This document shows positions 1 through 11,336 of a stretch of DNA of 52,500 nt, piece by piece (the stretch's first letter is position 1; the number at the start of each line of letters is the position of its first letter). Source of the DNA: Mesostigma viride (Eukaryota > Streptophyta > Mesostigmatophyceae > Mesostigmatales > Mesostigmataceae); contig RPFO01000027.1 in the NCBI GenBank assembly GCA_009746045.1, positions 642,138 to 694,637 of the forward strand, written 5' to 3'. A program made the translations under genes and the position numbers. The notes under the pieces are model-generated. The model was not told the DNA's origin and made no database searches. It saw only the letters and a program-made list of their open reading frames with translations.

Positions 1-671
1 TCGTCTGCGCCCCCTTCAGCATTTTCGGTGTCGTCTTCGTTCCCAGAGAACCTGTCGGGCCCCCCCTCATCGTCCCCCTTGTCTCCTTTTGCCTCGTCGT
101 CGAGGGCAGAGGAGGGTGCGGACGAAAGGATAAAGCCCCGCATTACCACCGCGACCGCCGCTCACACGCAAGAGAGGATTACCGATGGCCGGGAACGATG
201 GAAGTCGGGCCCTTCCGAGAAGGGGTTGGCACCGCAACTCCTGGGATACGGCAAGGCCAGGGGAGGGGTCGGAGGCGTGTTGATGATGGGGGACGGGGGC
301 GTTGGTGGCGGGAAGGGGGAAGGGGATGTGTGGATGGGGGACGTGGGCGTCAGTGGCGGGAAGGGGAAGGGAAAGTCCAAGGGGAACAAGGCGGGGCAGG
401 CTGCGCGGCAACGCAAGCGGCGCCAGCTTAAAAAGGCGCGGCTGCAGCAGCCGCCGCCTCAACAGGATCAAGACCAGGATGGCTACGTGCGGAGGCAGCA
501 ACAACTGGGATTTGCGGAGGGTATTCCTCAACAACAAAAGCAGCAGCAGCGGGACGGGAGTGGGCGTGGTGAGGGGGAGGAGGGGGAGGCGAGGGAGGAA
601 GGGGAGGAGGAGGAGGAAGAAGATGAGGGGGAGAGGGAGGGAGAGTACCAGGGAGCCTGCATCATGCCGTT

Positions 672-704
<33 letters not shown>

Positions 705-1332
705 GAAGCAGAAGCAGCAGCACCTCGTTTCTAATGCTTTCCCCGCCCCCCTCAAGCCCGGCGCAGGCAAGCCCAACAGCCACCAACACGCGGACAAGCT
801 CCCAAAGCTCGCTCCCGGGAGTGTTCGCGGTGCCCCGTTGAATCCAGGCACAGGCGAGCGCGGGGGTGGTCTTGTGGATACATCTGGGAAGGCTAGCAAG
901 GACAAGCGCGGCAGCGAGAAGCCTTGGGCTGGCGCGGCCGGCAGCAGCGGTAAGGCTGAGAGTGGTGGTAATGCTGGTGCCAGTAAGCCTAATCCAGGCA
1001 AGGCCGGTGCAGGCAAGCCCAGTTCTGGTAAGCCTAGTGCAGGCACGGCCAGCGCAGGCAAGGCCGCTGCAAGCAAGGCCAGTGCAGGCAAGCCTCAGGA
1101 TCCTCGCGCTGCTCCCAACACGATCACCCACAGCCTGGCCGACGACGCCTTCTCGCGCCTGTGCCGTGTGGCCAGTGATCCTGACGAGGGCGTGCGGATG
1201 CAAGTGTGTGCCGCGCTGGCCGCGATGAGGGGCGTGGGCGAACCGCTGGTGCTGCGGACGCTGTCAAAGACCGCGGGCGGCGGATGGACAGGGATGTCGG
1301 CGACCAAGCTGGCGGCCGAGGCATCGGCGGTG
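1..1332 (+). CDS. INTS4: INTS4-like exon a: low-complexity insert plus first HEAT helices
   Basis: The frame is open from base 1 with no ATG near the edge (the first candidate start, at 28, is GTG), so this is a continuing exon. About 360 residues are low-complexity: Gly/Lys-rich, then a Glu-rich run, then polyQ at 673-720, then Ala/Gly/Lys/Ser repeats. A HEAT-like pair follows at about 1120-1270 ([10 protein letters not shown] ... LVLRTLSK). The exon ends at GCGGTG before the donor GTGAGC at 1333, phase 0. The low-complexity block is not part of the conserved family core and may be an expanded spacer. Confidence 0.65.
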
Positions 1333-1917
1333 GTGAGCCATGGTGTTTTGGAATGTTGTTGTGTGATTACTGATAATCCTCATTAGTTCTACATGGCTTG
1401 CCAATTGGCTGTGTTTGCGATAGAGTACTTCTACGATGTAAGCCATCAACCCATTGGATAGGGGCCAACGAGCAGTTGTCGGCACTCGGTTTACCTCTAT
1501 CATAGGCACGCAAGCTCCCGGATAGCGTCTTTGTAGCGTTTGGTCTATTTCTACTTGATCTCTTCTATCTAACTAGTAGATAAGCTCTAGAAGATAAGAG
1601 TCTTGCGCGGCCTGGCTCGTTCCTTGTTCTTTTGCTCCCCTCTCCCCTGCCCACCCAGGTCCCACCTATAATTTTCCAACTTCCTCGCTCCCCCCCCTTT
1701 CCCCCCCCGTTTTGCCTTCCCCGATCTCTTGTTTTGTTTCTCCCCCACCCACCCACCCACCCACCCACCCACCCATGTTTTGTTTTCACGCGTTTCTCCC
1801 CTGTTCTCTCTTCCCCATTGTTTTGTTTCTTCAGCTTGGCATGGCAACCTTTCATTTAAGAGGCGGTTGTGGCTTGCAATATTGCTGCTCTCCCACCCCC
1901 CCCCCCCCCCCCCCGCC

Positions 1918-1961
<44 letters not shown>

Positions 1962-2188
1962 AACACATGCTTTCCCTCCATGCTGCTATCTAGGGAGACG
2001 CGGTTCTGGCGGCGCGGGACGACTTTTTCACGATGGCGACCGCTGGCACGTTCATCCACGCGCTGGAGGACGAGATGCCGCAGGTGAGACGCGAGCAGGA
2101 CGAGTGCAGGGCTGTGCAGCACATGTGCCAGCGGTCCAGCAGAATATGTATAGCAGTAGTAGTAGTAGTAGTAGTAGTAGCAGTAGTA

Positions 2189-2243
<55 letters not shown>

Positions 2244-2264
2244 TACTAGTAGTAGTGATAGTAC

Positions 2265-2360
<96 letters not shown>

Positions 2361-5300
2361 GTGAGACGAGAGAAGGGTGTGTGAGGTCCCCACGTGTGAG
2401 AAGCCGCAGGTTAGGCGGGAGGAATGTGCATGTGGGCTGGGGGACGAGCTACCTCAGGTGAGATAACACGTGGGCCTTGAGGCGACAGGGAGTCTGACTG
2501 CAGACAAGGCGACACCATTACGCCTTGCACCCATCCCACTCATCACGCCACCTTGCACCTCTCACGCCGCGGACTTCGTGTAATAGAGCGCTTCTGATCT
2601 GTGTAATGTATATCCTTGACTGGTCGACGGATACACTCGCACCACCGACCAGGTCCGCGCTGCTGCTGTGCAGGCCATGGCGTCCCTCTCCGTCGCCTTT
2701 CCCTCATTTGCCACCGCCGGGGGCCTCGACCTGATGATGGTGGGCACCCTGGGCGACGAATCCAGGGATGTGAGGCTCGGCACCCTGGTTGCGCTGCGAC
2801 AGGTGGCGGCCGCACAGGACGTGGCGCTCACGGTGCGGGCGCTATCAATAGCTGATTCGTCGTGATGTGGCTTGTTTGTTTGTTTGTTTGTTTAACTTTT
2901 GTGTAACTGAATCTAATGAGATGAGCATAATTCTTCGTGGCATGGCCCTGTGCATGACACACAAGACTTACTTATTTATGCGGTGTGGCGCTCTGTATGT
3001 ATACATATCTAATGGGATGTGACATGGCGCGATATAGAGCTTGTTGGACGTGGCATGGCACTTCTATTTTGCTGATGGGGAGCTATATGGTGGGCGGCGC
3101 CCGCACGATGGCGGGTGCGCAGGGCGCCACCGTCCCGTTGCTGCTTTGGCTTTGTACGCCCCATGGTAGTCTTTATTAGGCTTATGTGTCCTAGAATTTG
3201 TTCAGGCGATCCAAGTGGGTCCGTTTTTATAGTTCTCTCTTCTTCCCTTCTTTCTTTCTTCCTTCCTCTCTTTCCCTGCCTACCTACCTACCTACCTACC
3301 TACCTACCTACCTGCCTACCTACCTACCTACCTACCTACCTACCTACCTACCTACCTACCTACCTACCTACCTACCTACCTACCTACCTACCTACCTACC
3401 TACCTACCTACCTACCTACCTACCTACCTACCTACCTACCTACCTACCTACCTACCTACCTACCTACCTACCTACCTACCTACCTACCTACCTACCTACC
3501 TACCTACCTACCTACCTACCTACCTACCTACCTACCTACCTACCTACCTACCTACCTACCTACCTACCTACCCTTTTTCCTTTCTTTCTTCTCCTTTCCT
3601 TCTATGCCCCGTCTCGTTGATCGAGTGTTCATTTGCCCGTTTCACATTTTGTTTGCTCATGGCTCACATACTTAACTACTTCACTTGCTTGCTTGCTCTG
3701 TGCGGGTGTGGAGTCTCACTGCCTGTTCTTGCTGCTACCCGCTCATTTGCTTGTTTCATATATCTGCTTGCTTTAACTTGTATGTTTGCTTGCTTACTTG
3801 TTTTCTCACTCATGTGAGGGTGTGCAGGCCGACCGCCTGCTCCTTCTGCTGCCATCGTTGGAGGACGCGGACGCCCTTGTCCGCGCGGCGTGCCGGCGCC
3901 TGCTGTGTGTGACGTCAGCCAGCGATGCGGCATGCCTGCACGCCATCGTGCAGGCACTGGTGGCCAACGGGGACGCGTTTCCCAAGGTGAGTGTCTTCCT
4001 TTTCCACTCCAAGCGGTCAGAATAGCAGAGGTGAGTGTCTTTTGTTTCCAGTGGAAGCAAGCCCCGTAGGGGCTACTCTGTGTGGTGGGGTACTATACAG
4101 CAAAGCCCGTCAGGATGGCAGAGGTGAGTGTCGTTTTTTTTCCATGGAAAGCCACCCCCGTTGCGGATATTGTGTTTGGTGGGGACTAGGGTATTCTACA
4201 GCAAAGCCCGTCAGGATGGCATCGGTGGCTGGTGAGGATGCATGTCCGGACGTCCTTGCGTCCTAAAGACAGCAAGCTGTGGGGGAGGAAGGTTTCATGT
4301 GAGTGGCATGCTCATCCCGCTATTGGCGTGCTCATCATGCTGGTGGCCTGCTAATCATGCCAGCAGTGTGCCATCGTGCCAGCCGTGTGCCATCATGCCA
4401 GCCGTGCGTGCCTACTGCTATTGTTCTGGCCTGCGCTATATCGAGGTGTTTGCGACGTCACATAACGTCACGCTGTAAGGGAGCTGGCCCACACCCAGGG
4501 CACGTCTCTTCCATCATTCGTCTCGTTACATGATTACATTACACTATCACATCATATATTATAATATCACATACATTATTACATCATTAGTCTTGTTACT
4601 GGATGTCATCGTCGTTGCATACGTCATGGGCTACCTGATGTCATCGTTGATCTCATCGATGTCGTGGGTAACTTGGCTGGAGACACCCCACATCCCACAC
4701 CCCACATCATGGCCCATATCCCACATCATGGCACACCCCACATCATGGCCCACACCCCACATCATGGCCCACACCCCACATCATGGCCCACACCCCACAT
4801 CATGGCCCACATCCCACATCATGGCCCACACCCCACATCATGGCCCACATCCCACGTCATGGCCCACACCCCACATCATGGCCCACACCCCACATCATGG
4901 CCCACACCCCACATCATGGCCCACACCCCACATCATGGCCCACACCCCACATCATGGCCCACACCCCACATCATGGCCCACACCCCACATCATGGCCCAC
5001 ATCCCACGTCATGGCCCACACCCCACATCATGGCCCACACCCCACATCATGGCCCACATCCCACGTCATGGCCCACACCCCACATCATGGCCCACATCCC
5101 ACATCATGGCCCACACCCCACATCATGGCCCACACCCCACATCATGGCCCACACCCCACATCATGGCCCACACCCCACATCATGGCCCACATCCCACGTC
5201 ATGGCCCACACCCCACATCATGGCCCACACCCCACATCATGGCCCACACCCCACATCATGGCCCACATCCCACATCATGGCCCACACCCCACATCATGGC

Positions 5301-8300
5301 CCACACCCCACATCATGGCCCACATCCCACGTCATGGCCCACACCCCACATCATGGCCCACATCCCACATCATGGCCCACACCCCACATCATGGCCCACA
5401 CCCCACATCATGGCACACCCCACATCATGGCCCACATCCCACATCATGGCCCACATCCCACATCATGGCCCACATCCCACGTCATGGCCCACACCCCACA
5501 TCATGGCCCACACCCCACATCATGGCCCACACCCCACATCATGGCCCACACCCCACATCATGGCCCACACCCCACATCATGGCCCACACCCCACATCATG
5601 GCCCACACCCCACATCATGGCCCACACCCCACATCATGGCCCACATCCCACGTCATGGCCCACACCCCACATCATGGCCCACACCCCACATCATGGCCCA
5701 CACCCCACATCATGGCCCACACCCCACATCATGGCCCACACCCCACATCATGGCCCACATCCCACATCATGGCCCACACCCCACATCATGGCCCACACCC
5801 CACATCATGGCCCACACCCCACATCATGGCCCACATCCCACATCATGGCCCACATCCCACATCATGGCCCACATCCCAGACATTTTCGCGTGTCCTGGGA
5901 TCACGTATGGCTTCTTTCGTTGTTGATGTCGTTGCTGCTGCCGCTGGTGCCCCTACGGTGGCGGCGGCGGCGGCGGCCTCTACAACGGCTGCTGCTGCGG
6001 CTGCTGCCCCTATGACGGCTGCTGCTGCTGTTTCATCGCAGTTGCTGCGATTCCTTTACAGGTGTTCCACTATTGTTGTTCCTTCATTGCTGTTGTCGTT
6101 GTCGCGCTGTTGCAGGAGCTGGCTCACATCTACGCAACGCTGCGTGCCGCGGGCCTTCGCAACGCTGAGCTGGCGCCGCTCCTCATCCCCACTCTGCTGC
6201 GCACGATGCAAGCGATGCGCACGATGCAGGGGGCGTCACCGCCTCCACCTATCCCTTTTATTCCAGCAACCGCGGCACCCCCGCTCGTCCTCACGATGGC
6301 GCGCACAATGCAGGAAACCCTATCGCCCATCGCCACCCTGCCAGCAACGTCACCTTTCCTCGCCACCATGCAAGCAACGTCACCGTCCCCACCCGCCATG
6401 CACGCAGCGACGTCGTCGGTGCCCACCACCCAGGCGAGCTCGCAACGCATGTCCATGGACCAGGCATCTGCGCCCGCTCGGGCCGGCGCGGCTTCCGCTA
6501 TGCCACCAGGTATGCCAGCACCTTTCAATGCAGACATGGCATCGGGTCCCTGTGCTTAACCATACTAGCTATTGTGTGGGTACTGTATTAACCCTTTGAT
6601 TAATTAGGTTAATGCAGCGTCTCTTCAGGGACCCGAGCGCGGCCATGCTGGTAGCTCCACCGGTAAGTACGGGAGCAGTCAGAGCGGGGTGCCGCGGCAA
6701 GAGTACCACAGATGGAACATATTTGACGGAACAGTTACGGAAGAAGGAATATAGTAGGCGCGCTGCTATATAGTTGGGCAGGACACACAGCCCCCTACGA
6801 CACATGAGACGCCGTAGCATGACCACAGGTTTGACACCAGCAGGTACGGCGCCATACGACACATGAGATGCCGTAGCATGACCACAGGTTTGACACCAGC
6901 AGGTACGGCGCCCTACGACACATGAGACGCCGTAGCATGACCACAGGTTTGACACCAGCAGGTACGGCGCCATACGACACATGAGATGCCGTAGCATGAC
7001 CACAGGTTTGACACCAGTAGGTACGGCGCCCTACGACACATGAGATGCCATAGCATGACCACAGGTTTGACACCAGCAGGTACGGCGCCCTACGACACAT
7101 GAGATGCCATAGCATGACCACAGGTTTGACACCAGCAGGTACGGCGCCCTACGACACATGAGATGCCATAGCATGACCACAGGTTTGACACCAGCAGGTA
7201 CGGCGCCCTACGACACATGAGATGCCATAGCATGACCACAGGTTTGACACCAGCAGGTACGGCGGTAGCCTGTTCGGTGCGCCGCCAACATCTACTATTG
7301 TGTTAGAAGCACATTAGTGCGTGTAAAACTTAATGAAAACTCAACCTCACGCGACTCGGGAAACAGGTCTCTCTTTTTTAGGAAACATGTTTGGTACTAC
7401 ACTACTGTATTACTACCGGGACAGCATTTGGTAGCCTATTGGGTACCATATTTGGTACTGCGCTACTACTGGGACTGTATTAGGTAAACTACTGGGTACC
7501 ACAACCAACATTTTCCTAATCCAATAAACGGGTGGCCTTTCGAAGCCGTGGACAGGCACGCCTCTTTAATTCGCTGTACCAGGCAGGGCGTGTAGGAAGG
7601 AGCTGGCTCTCCCAGTTCTTGGTCAAATGCGGCACGAGGGTGGCAGGCTGTAGTAAGCGCGAATGAGGAGGAGCTGCAATGCAGGGAAATGGTAGGCTTT
7701 TTTAATTAATACTACTACACAACAAGCATGTGTTTGCCCTTTTGGAGCAGGCGCAGGCATGCAGTAGAAAGAAGACACGAGCAGGTGGTGCGAGGTAGCA
7801 AGCATCAGGTCACACAAGTGGCAGGCGGTGTGCGAAGAATGCACAGGAATAGCAGGAAATAGTGCAAGAACACGACAAACTACAAAGTAGCGTTTGGAAG
7901 GTGCGAAAGTAGCACCAAATAGTGGAATAATAGCACACCAGCGCTGCTGCTACCCATCCCAAAAGGGGGCGCAGGCGAGCGATGCAAGGCCACCGGTAAC
8001 CCCAGTCAGCCTTTAGTGCAGGGGATGCAGGACAGGGGAAAAACAGGTCTTGCCCAGTAGTCAAAGGCAGGTAGTTTGAAGCAGGAATGGGCTGGAATAG
8101 GCAGCAATAGGCAGCAATAGGCAGCAATAGGCAGCAATAGGCAGCAATAGGCAGCAATAGGCAGGAATAGGCAGCAATAGGCAGGAATAGGCAGCAATAG
8201 GCAGCAATAGGCAGCAATAGGCAGGAATAGGCAGCAATAGGCAGCAATAGGCAGGAATAGGCTGTAACTTTTTCTGCCAAGCCGTCGCAATCCTAACCTG

Positions 8301-8861
8301 GCCTATTTTTGGCAAGAAGTCTGTATATCAATCTTGGTATATGCACTAATGCACAATTTGGTGGCGATGTGTGCATATTGGCTGATGTATTTGCTCCTTG
8401 TGTCTTGGACAAATCAAAGCAGGGGAAGTCAAATGTGATGTGAGGTTGACGACGACATTGTGATAAGGTTGGGATGTGACGTTGACGAACGCTCGTTGAC
8501 GGACGATAGACTGACGAAAGGAAGCAAGAAGGCCTGGTGACACGCGCACGTCCGGTGACGCATGTCGATGCGACAGCGAATGGTGATGCGTGTTATGCGA
8601 CATTGATGCATGTTTTATTTTATATGTGTGTGTGTTTTCGACGCTGATGCGACGGTACTCAAAACGTGCTTGTGTACACTTGCATGAATATTGTGCATGG
8701 GGGCCACCCTGTCAGATGCCATCACCGGGCTAGCGCTCTCCTCCTCGCCCGCCATTGTCGCGGTCCTCGTATTGCTGTCGTCGGCCGCTCGACGGCAGCC
8801 GCTGGCACTGGCGGCGCTGCCACCCAACATCGCGCGCCTGCTGCCCCATATCCAAGCCCAG
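1..8861 (+). CDS. INTS4: Integrator complex subunit 4-like gene (partial, 6 exons)
   Basis: HEAT-repeat scaffold of the Integrator complex, a nuclear RNA-processing assembly in which INTS4 binds the INTS9-INTS11 endonuclease. Supported exons are 1-1332, 1994-2083, 2653-2832, 3828-3986, 6116-6509 and 8716-8861. The first four introns are phase 0 and the fifth is phase 1, and the frame stays open across all of them. The spliced product follows the order of animal INTS4 as I remember it: an ADDAF..L helix, [18 protein letters not shown]...FPSFA, the LLLLPSLED helix, ELAHIYATL...LLIPTLL, then [10 protein letters not shown]. The frame is open at base 1, so the 5' end lies outside the window. The roughly 350 C-terminal residues expected in animal INTS4 were not found after 8861; they may be on unrecognised exons or lost. 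The family call is recalled homology, not a search. Confidence 0.75.
1745..1959. repeat. (CCCA)n, C-homopolymer and (AC)n in intron 1
   Basis: (CCCA)n at about 1745-1774, a C run of about 19 at 1896-1914 and (AC)n at about 1919-1959, all in the first intron and all pyrimidine- or C-rich on the sense strand. The open frames across them are repeat artefacts. Confidence 0.95.
1994..2083 (+). CDS. INTS4: INTS4-like exon b
   Basis: A 30-codon phase 0-0 exon between CTAG at 1990-1993 and donor GTGAGA at 2084. It encodes [11 protein letters not shown], which matches the FVHGLEDEM signature of INTS4 and continues into VR at the start of the next exon. A decayed copy of its 3' edge lies at 2442-2466 in the next intron. 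Confidence 0.75.
2155..2361. repeat. (AGT)n trinucleotide array in intron 2
   Basis: About 69 AGT units with a few interruptions (AGC, AGA, GGT, GAT). No coding role is likely, because it lies between two phase-0 exons and has no conserved translation. Confidence 0.95.
2653..2832 (+). CDS. INTS4: INTS4-like exon c
   Basis: 60 codons, phase 0-0, between ACCAG and donor GTGCGG. It encodes two HEAT helices ([12 protein letters not shown] and [14 protein letters not shown]) separated by the FPSFA turn seen in INTS4. The donor GTGCGG is weaker than the others, so the 3' edge is slightly uncertain. Confidence 0.75.
3279..3572. repeat. (CTAC)n tetranucleotide array in intron 3
   Basis: About 73 nearly perfect CTAC units, with a single CTGC change near the left end. 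Pyrimidine-rich flanks (TTTCTTTCTTCC) lie on both sides. It sits about 260 bp upstream of the acceptor at 3828. Confidence 0.97.
3828..3986 (+). CDS. INTS4: INTS4-like exon d
   Basis: 53 codons, phase 0-0, between GTGTGCAG and donor GTGAGTG. It encodes a HEAT pair ([20 protein letters not shown] and [12 protein letters not shown]). The acceptor region is echoed upstream at 3701-3740 and 3111-3150. The donor GTGAGTGTC recurs at 4031 and 4124. Confidence 0.75.
4010..4215. repeat. about 93-bp imperfect tandem copies of a donor region
   Basis: The motif GAGGTGAGTGTC recurs at 4029 and 4122, 93 bp apart. Both are followed by a T-rich stretch and by CAAAGCCCGTCAGGATGGCA. They resemble the genuine donor at 3987 and so form a small donor-bearing tandem array. 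Confidence 0.7.
4677..5879. repeat. 19-bp minisatellite, about 63 units
   Basis: The unit is CATCATGGCCCACACCCCA. Because 19 is 1 modulo 3 and no frame of the unit contains a stop, all three forward frames stay open, which creates spurious proteins of 410-689 residues. A variant (CATCCCACGTCATGG) recurs at 4855, 5007, 5064, 5197, 5330, 5480 and 5651. These spacings are 3-9 whole units, one of them carrying a 2-bp deletion. The array lies inside the fourth intron of the INTS4-like gene. Confidence 0.95.
5960..6060. repeat. GCT/GCG-rich short repeats upstream of exon e
   Basis: Runs of GGCGGC and GCTGCTGCT in the intron just before the acceptor at 6116. No independent function is visible. Confidence 0.6.
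6116..6509 (+). CDS. INTS4: INTS4-like exon e with Met/Thr/Pro-rich insert
   Basis: Acceptor GTTGCAG, then a helix ([14 protein letters not shown]) and a Leu/Pro-rich helix ([10 protein letters not shown]) in the INTS4 order. About 95 residues of TMQ/ATSP-rich low complexity follow. The exon ends at CCACCAG before GTATGC, phase 1. That phase fits the next exon exactly, but the donor is not strong. Confidence 0.55.
6798..7266. repeat. 59-bp minisatellite, 8 units, donor-like motif
   Basis: Units begin at 6798, 6857, 6916, 6975, 7034, 7093, 7152 and 7211. They differ by a few bases (C/T in GAGACG/GAGATG, CCCTAC/CCATAC). Every unit contains AGCAGGTACGG or AGTAGGTACGG, which looks like a splice donor, and the array follows CACCGGTAAGTACGG at 6658. 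The long minus-strand frames across it are repeat artefacts. Confidence 0.95.
7267..8090. other. intron sequence, no gene seen
   Basis: AT-richer sequence with a loose GGTACTACACTACTG-type repetition at 7390-7500. No exon-like frame with splice sites was recognised. Confidence 0.5.
8091..8262. repeat. 10-bp minisatellite (AATAGGCAGC)n
   Basis: About 17 units of AATAGGCAGC, with AATAGGCAGG variants at irregular intervals. It lies in the last supported intron of the INTS4-like gene. Confidence 0.95.
8716..8861 (+). CDS. INTS4: INTS4-like exon f
   Basis: Starts after CTGTCAG with two bases that complete a codon from the previous exon (phase 1), and ends at GCCCAG before GTAGGT, phase 0. It encodes [20 protein letters not shown], close to the PAYIAVLVL segment of INTS4. 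No convincing downstream exon was found. Confidence 0.65.
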
Positions 8862-9334
8862 GTAGGTTCTACAGTGGGGTGGTGCTTGGCTGTTTTCTTG
8901 TGGTGCGAATAGGTCTGCACATCTCCCTGGTGACACGAGTTGTGTACTCATATCTACTCATGTGGTGAGAGAAGACCCATTTCCAACCCTCGAGTCGTGA
9001 TCGAAGGTTTTCAAACTCATTCTTAGGTTTCATGGGAAATGGGTGGTCATTCGAGCCAGCGAATCGGTGCTTGGTAAAACTATGAGGGTAGAGAGTACCA
9101 CCACTTCCGAGAGTACCACAACTTGAATCTTCAGAATGGTGAGAGAGTAGACCCATGTTTATGGTCTGAAGGCATCCTGAGGCGCCATCCCGTCACGAAC
9201 CTGCGGCCTCTCATCCAGTCCATCGGCGTGCTGCCATGAGCCTGTTGCAGTTTGAACTACCTGCAGTTTGAACTACCTTAGCAAGCGGAAACTTCTCATG
9301 GTCCGAGCCCAAATGGGTGCTGTCATTGGGTTGT

Positions 9335-9450
9335 ACTTTGTGGGTTTATGTTGTTAGGGTTTATGTTGTCTAGGTTTTGTGTTGCATAGGCCAGGTTTCT
9401 GTTGTTAGGGTTTATGTTATTAGGGTTTGTGTCGCATAGGCCAGGTTCAA
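9335..9450. repeat. interstitial TTAGGGTTT-like patch
   Basis: Several loose copies of GTTGTTAGGGTTTATGTT alternate with GCATAGGCCAGGTT. It resembles plant/algal telomere heptamers (TTTAGGG) but is not a regular array, so a telomeric origin is only a possibility. Confidence 0.4.
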
Positions 9451-10068
9451 GTTGTGTGGGATTTACAACTGGGTTTGTGTGATGTGGTCACATCGTGGAA
9501 GCAGCAAGTGGGACCCCCACCACGGTCCGAGCCCACATGGCTGCAACCGTGGTGGGTTTGTGTGATGTGGTATTGGGGAAGTAGGAAGCGGAAGTAGGCG
9601 CGGTGGAAGTGGGAACGGGAACCCCCGCCACGGTCCTAGCAGTTAGGTTAAATAATGCCGGAACCTTTTGCCCACTGAGGTAAATCGGTCGGTAGCCGGC
9701 GTAGGGTTCTGCAACTGGGACGGTGGGCCGTACTTGGTGCTCTTTCCATCAGGTCACACAAGCCGGGAAGTGTCATGGTGACATCGAAAGCACAAAAACA
9801 TCTATGATTCTACAACTGGGACGCACTTGGTGCTCATAATGGTGCTCATAAGTCGTGGGAAAACGAGGCTGGGCCCATTTTGCAGTCCGGAAGGGCATCA
9901 TGTGACTGGTGACAGCATCGTCAATCATGTCACAGCCGCTGCCCTCAACTTTGCCAAACCAAGAAAAATGTATTTCTTGCCGAAATAATTGTGTGCTTAG
10001 AATGGGCCTTACTTGATGCTTGGCGCGCTAGAGTGTGGTGGCGGAGGACCCCTTTGTAGTTCATGCAC

Positions 10069-10200
10069 TCATGCACGCGCCTCCATTGGGACAGTCACAG
10101 GGTATCGTATCTTACCGACTTTTTGAGTAGGTACCTTTCATCCGGTTTGAGTAGGTACCGGATGCATGCACAGCATGAAGGGGGCAGGGACCACCCCTTT
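10069..10200 (+). repeat. dispersed GGTACC-bearing repeat, copy 1
   Basis: GCGCCTCCATTGGGACAG, then CCGACTTTTTGAGTAGGTACC, then a GAAGGGGGCA box. It is related to 11337-11450 and 31217-31290, on the same strand. Confidence 0.75.
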
Positions 10201-10563
10201 GACCTCTGTCGTTAAACGCGAGAGTCATAAGGAGGCGCATCATGAGAGGGCACCCTGCGTCGTGCGTGCTTCTGGTGGTAGTGGTGGCGCAGTGAGCGCC
10301 GTAAGAATGTGCGTCATGAGACGGCGCCATGTGTCATGCGTGGTTGTTAAGTTGCACGGCGGTACCGTCATCGCATCAGAAGGCTTTGGAACTGGTCGGA
10401 ATCCATAGTGGGATGTCATAGTGCACCATAGGACGGCACCATGTCATTATCGTGGGCCGCTCACCAGAGGCAGTGATCCGAAAGGGGTTGTGTTGCGAAG
10501 CCGTAGCAGGATAGCAGTATTTTGGGCCTGCTCTTCCTGCAGGCCGTAATTGCCAAGCTTACG

Positions 10564-10856
10564 GAATACTGTATGAATGAGACCACCTAACTGTATAACA
10601 GAATACTGTATGAATGAGACCACCTAACTGTATAACAGAATACGGTATGATGAGACCACCTAACTGTATAACAGAATACTGTATGATGAGACCACCTAAC
10701 TGTATAACAGAATACTGTATGATGAGACCACCCAACTGTATAACAGAATACTGTATGATGAGACCACCTAACTGTATAACAGAATACTGTATGATGAGAC
10801 CACCTAACTGTATAACAGATCACTGTATGATGAGACCACCTAACTGTATAACAGTA
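10564..10856. repeat. 36/37-bp minisatellite, 8 units
   Basis: The unit spans GAATACTGTATGATGAGACC and CACCTAACTGTATAACA. The first two units are 37 bp and the rest 36 bp, so both strands have 12-residue periodic frames that are unlikely to be genes. There are no unique spacers, so it is not a CRISPR array. Confidence 0.93.
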
Positions 10857-10946
10857 CATCTGCCCTCTTGAATGCCGTGCATGTGCATCTGCCCTCTTCA
10901 ATGCCGTGCACATGTATCTGCCCTCTTGAATGCCGTGCATCTGTAC
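10857..10946. repeat. about 30-bp repeat, 3 units
   Basis: Three copies of ATCTGCCCTCTT(G/C)AATGCCGTGCA follow the 36-bp array directly. Confidence 0.85.
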
Positions 10947-11336
10947 TTCTTCAAGCACGTGGCTTCAAGCATTTCTGCAAACTCCCCATCTCTCTAGATA
11001 GCTTTGCAACGAACCTCATGCCCATGCACTCTGTGCATGTGTGTGCTGTCCCCTCATCGATCCTGCAGCATCCAGCGGCGTTTGCGATGGCGGAGCGACA
11101 CACATTAGTTCATTAATTAACGGTGGCGGAGTGGCCCGCAGTGAAAGGCGCCTAGAACAGAATGGGCGGCACTTCTGATGTGTGGGCTGAGACCCACATG
11201 CGATTCCTAGACTAGCTACACGGGCGTTTGTGCTACTGATCAAGCGATTCCTGCAGCGTTTCTCTGCTCACTAGATTGCTGTGCTACAGGCATTAGTTCC
11301 ATCATCACGCATTCTCCATTGAGGATATGCATTCAT

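Noticed and set aside
4530-6599. Very long repeat-encoded proteins ([13 protein letters not shown]...) in three frames
   Set aside because: They are translations of a stop-free 19-bp minisatellite inside an intron; flanking exons with matching phases bypass it.
6629-6662. 34-nt micro-exon between TCTTCAG and GTAAGT in the INTS4-like gene
   Set aside because: Splice signals look good, but including it breaks the phase between exons e and f, which join correctly without it.
9160-9238. Possible terminal exon of the INTS4-like gene (RRHPVTNLRPLIQSIGVLP then stop)
   Set aside because: No acceptor gives this frame the phase 0 required after 8861, and the sequence shows no family resemblance.
9335-9450. 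Interstitial telomere array
   Set aside because: TTAGGG-like motifs are irregular and interleaved with GCATAGGCCAGG; not a telomeric tandem repeat.
10564-10856. CRISPR-like array of 36-bp repeats
   Set aside because: Units are directly contiguous with no unique spacers and the context is eukaryotic; it is a minisatellite.
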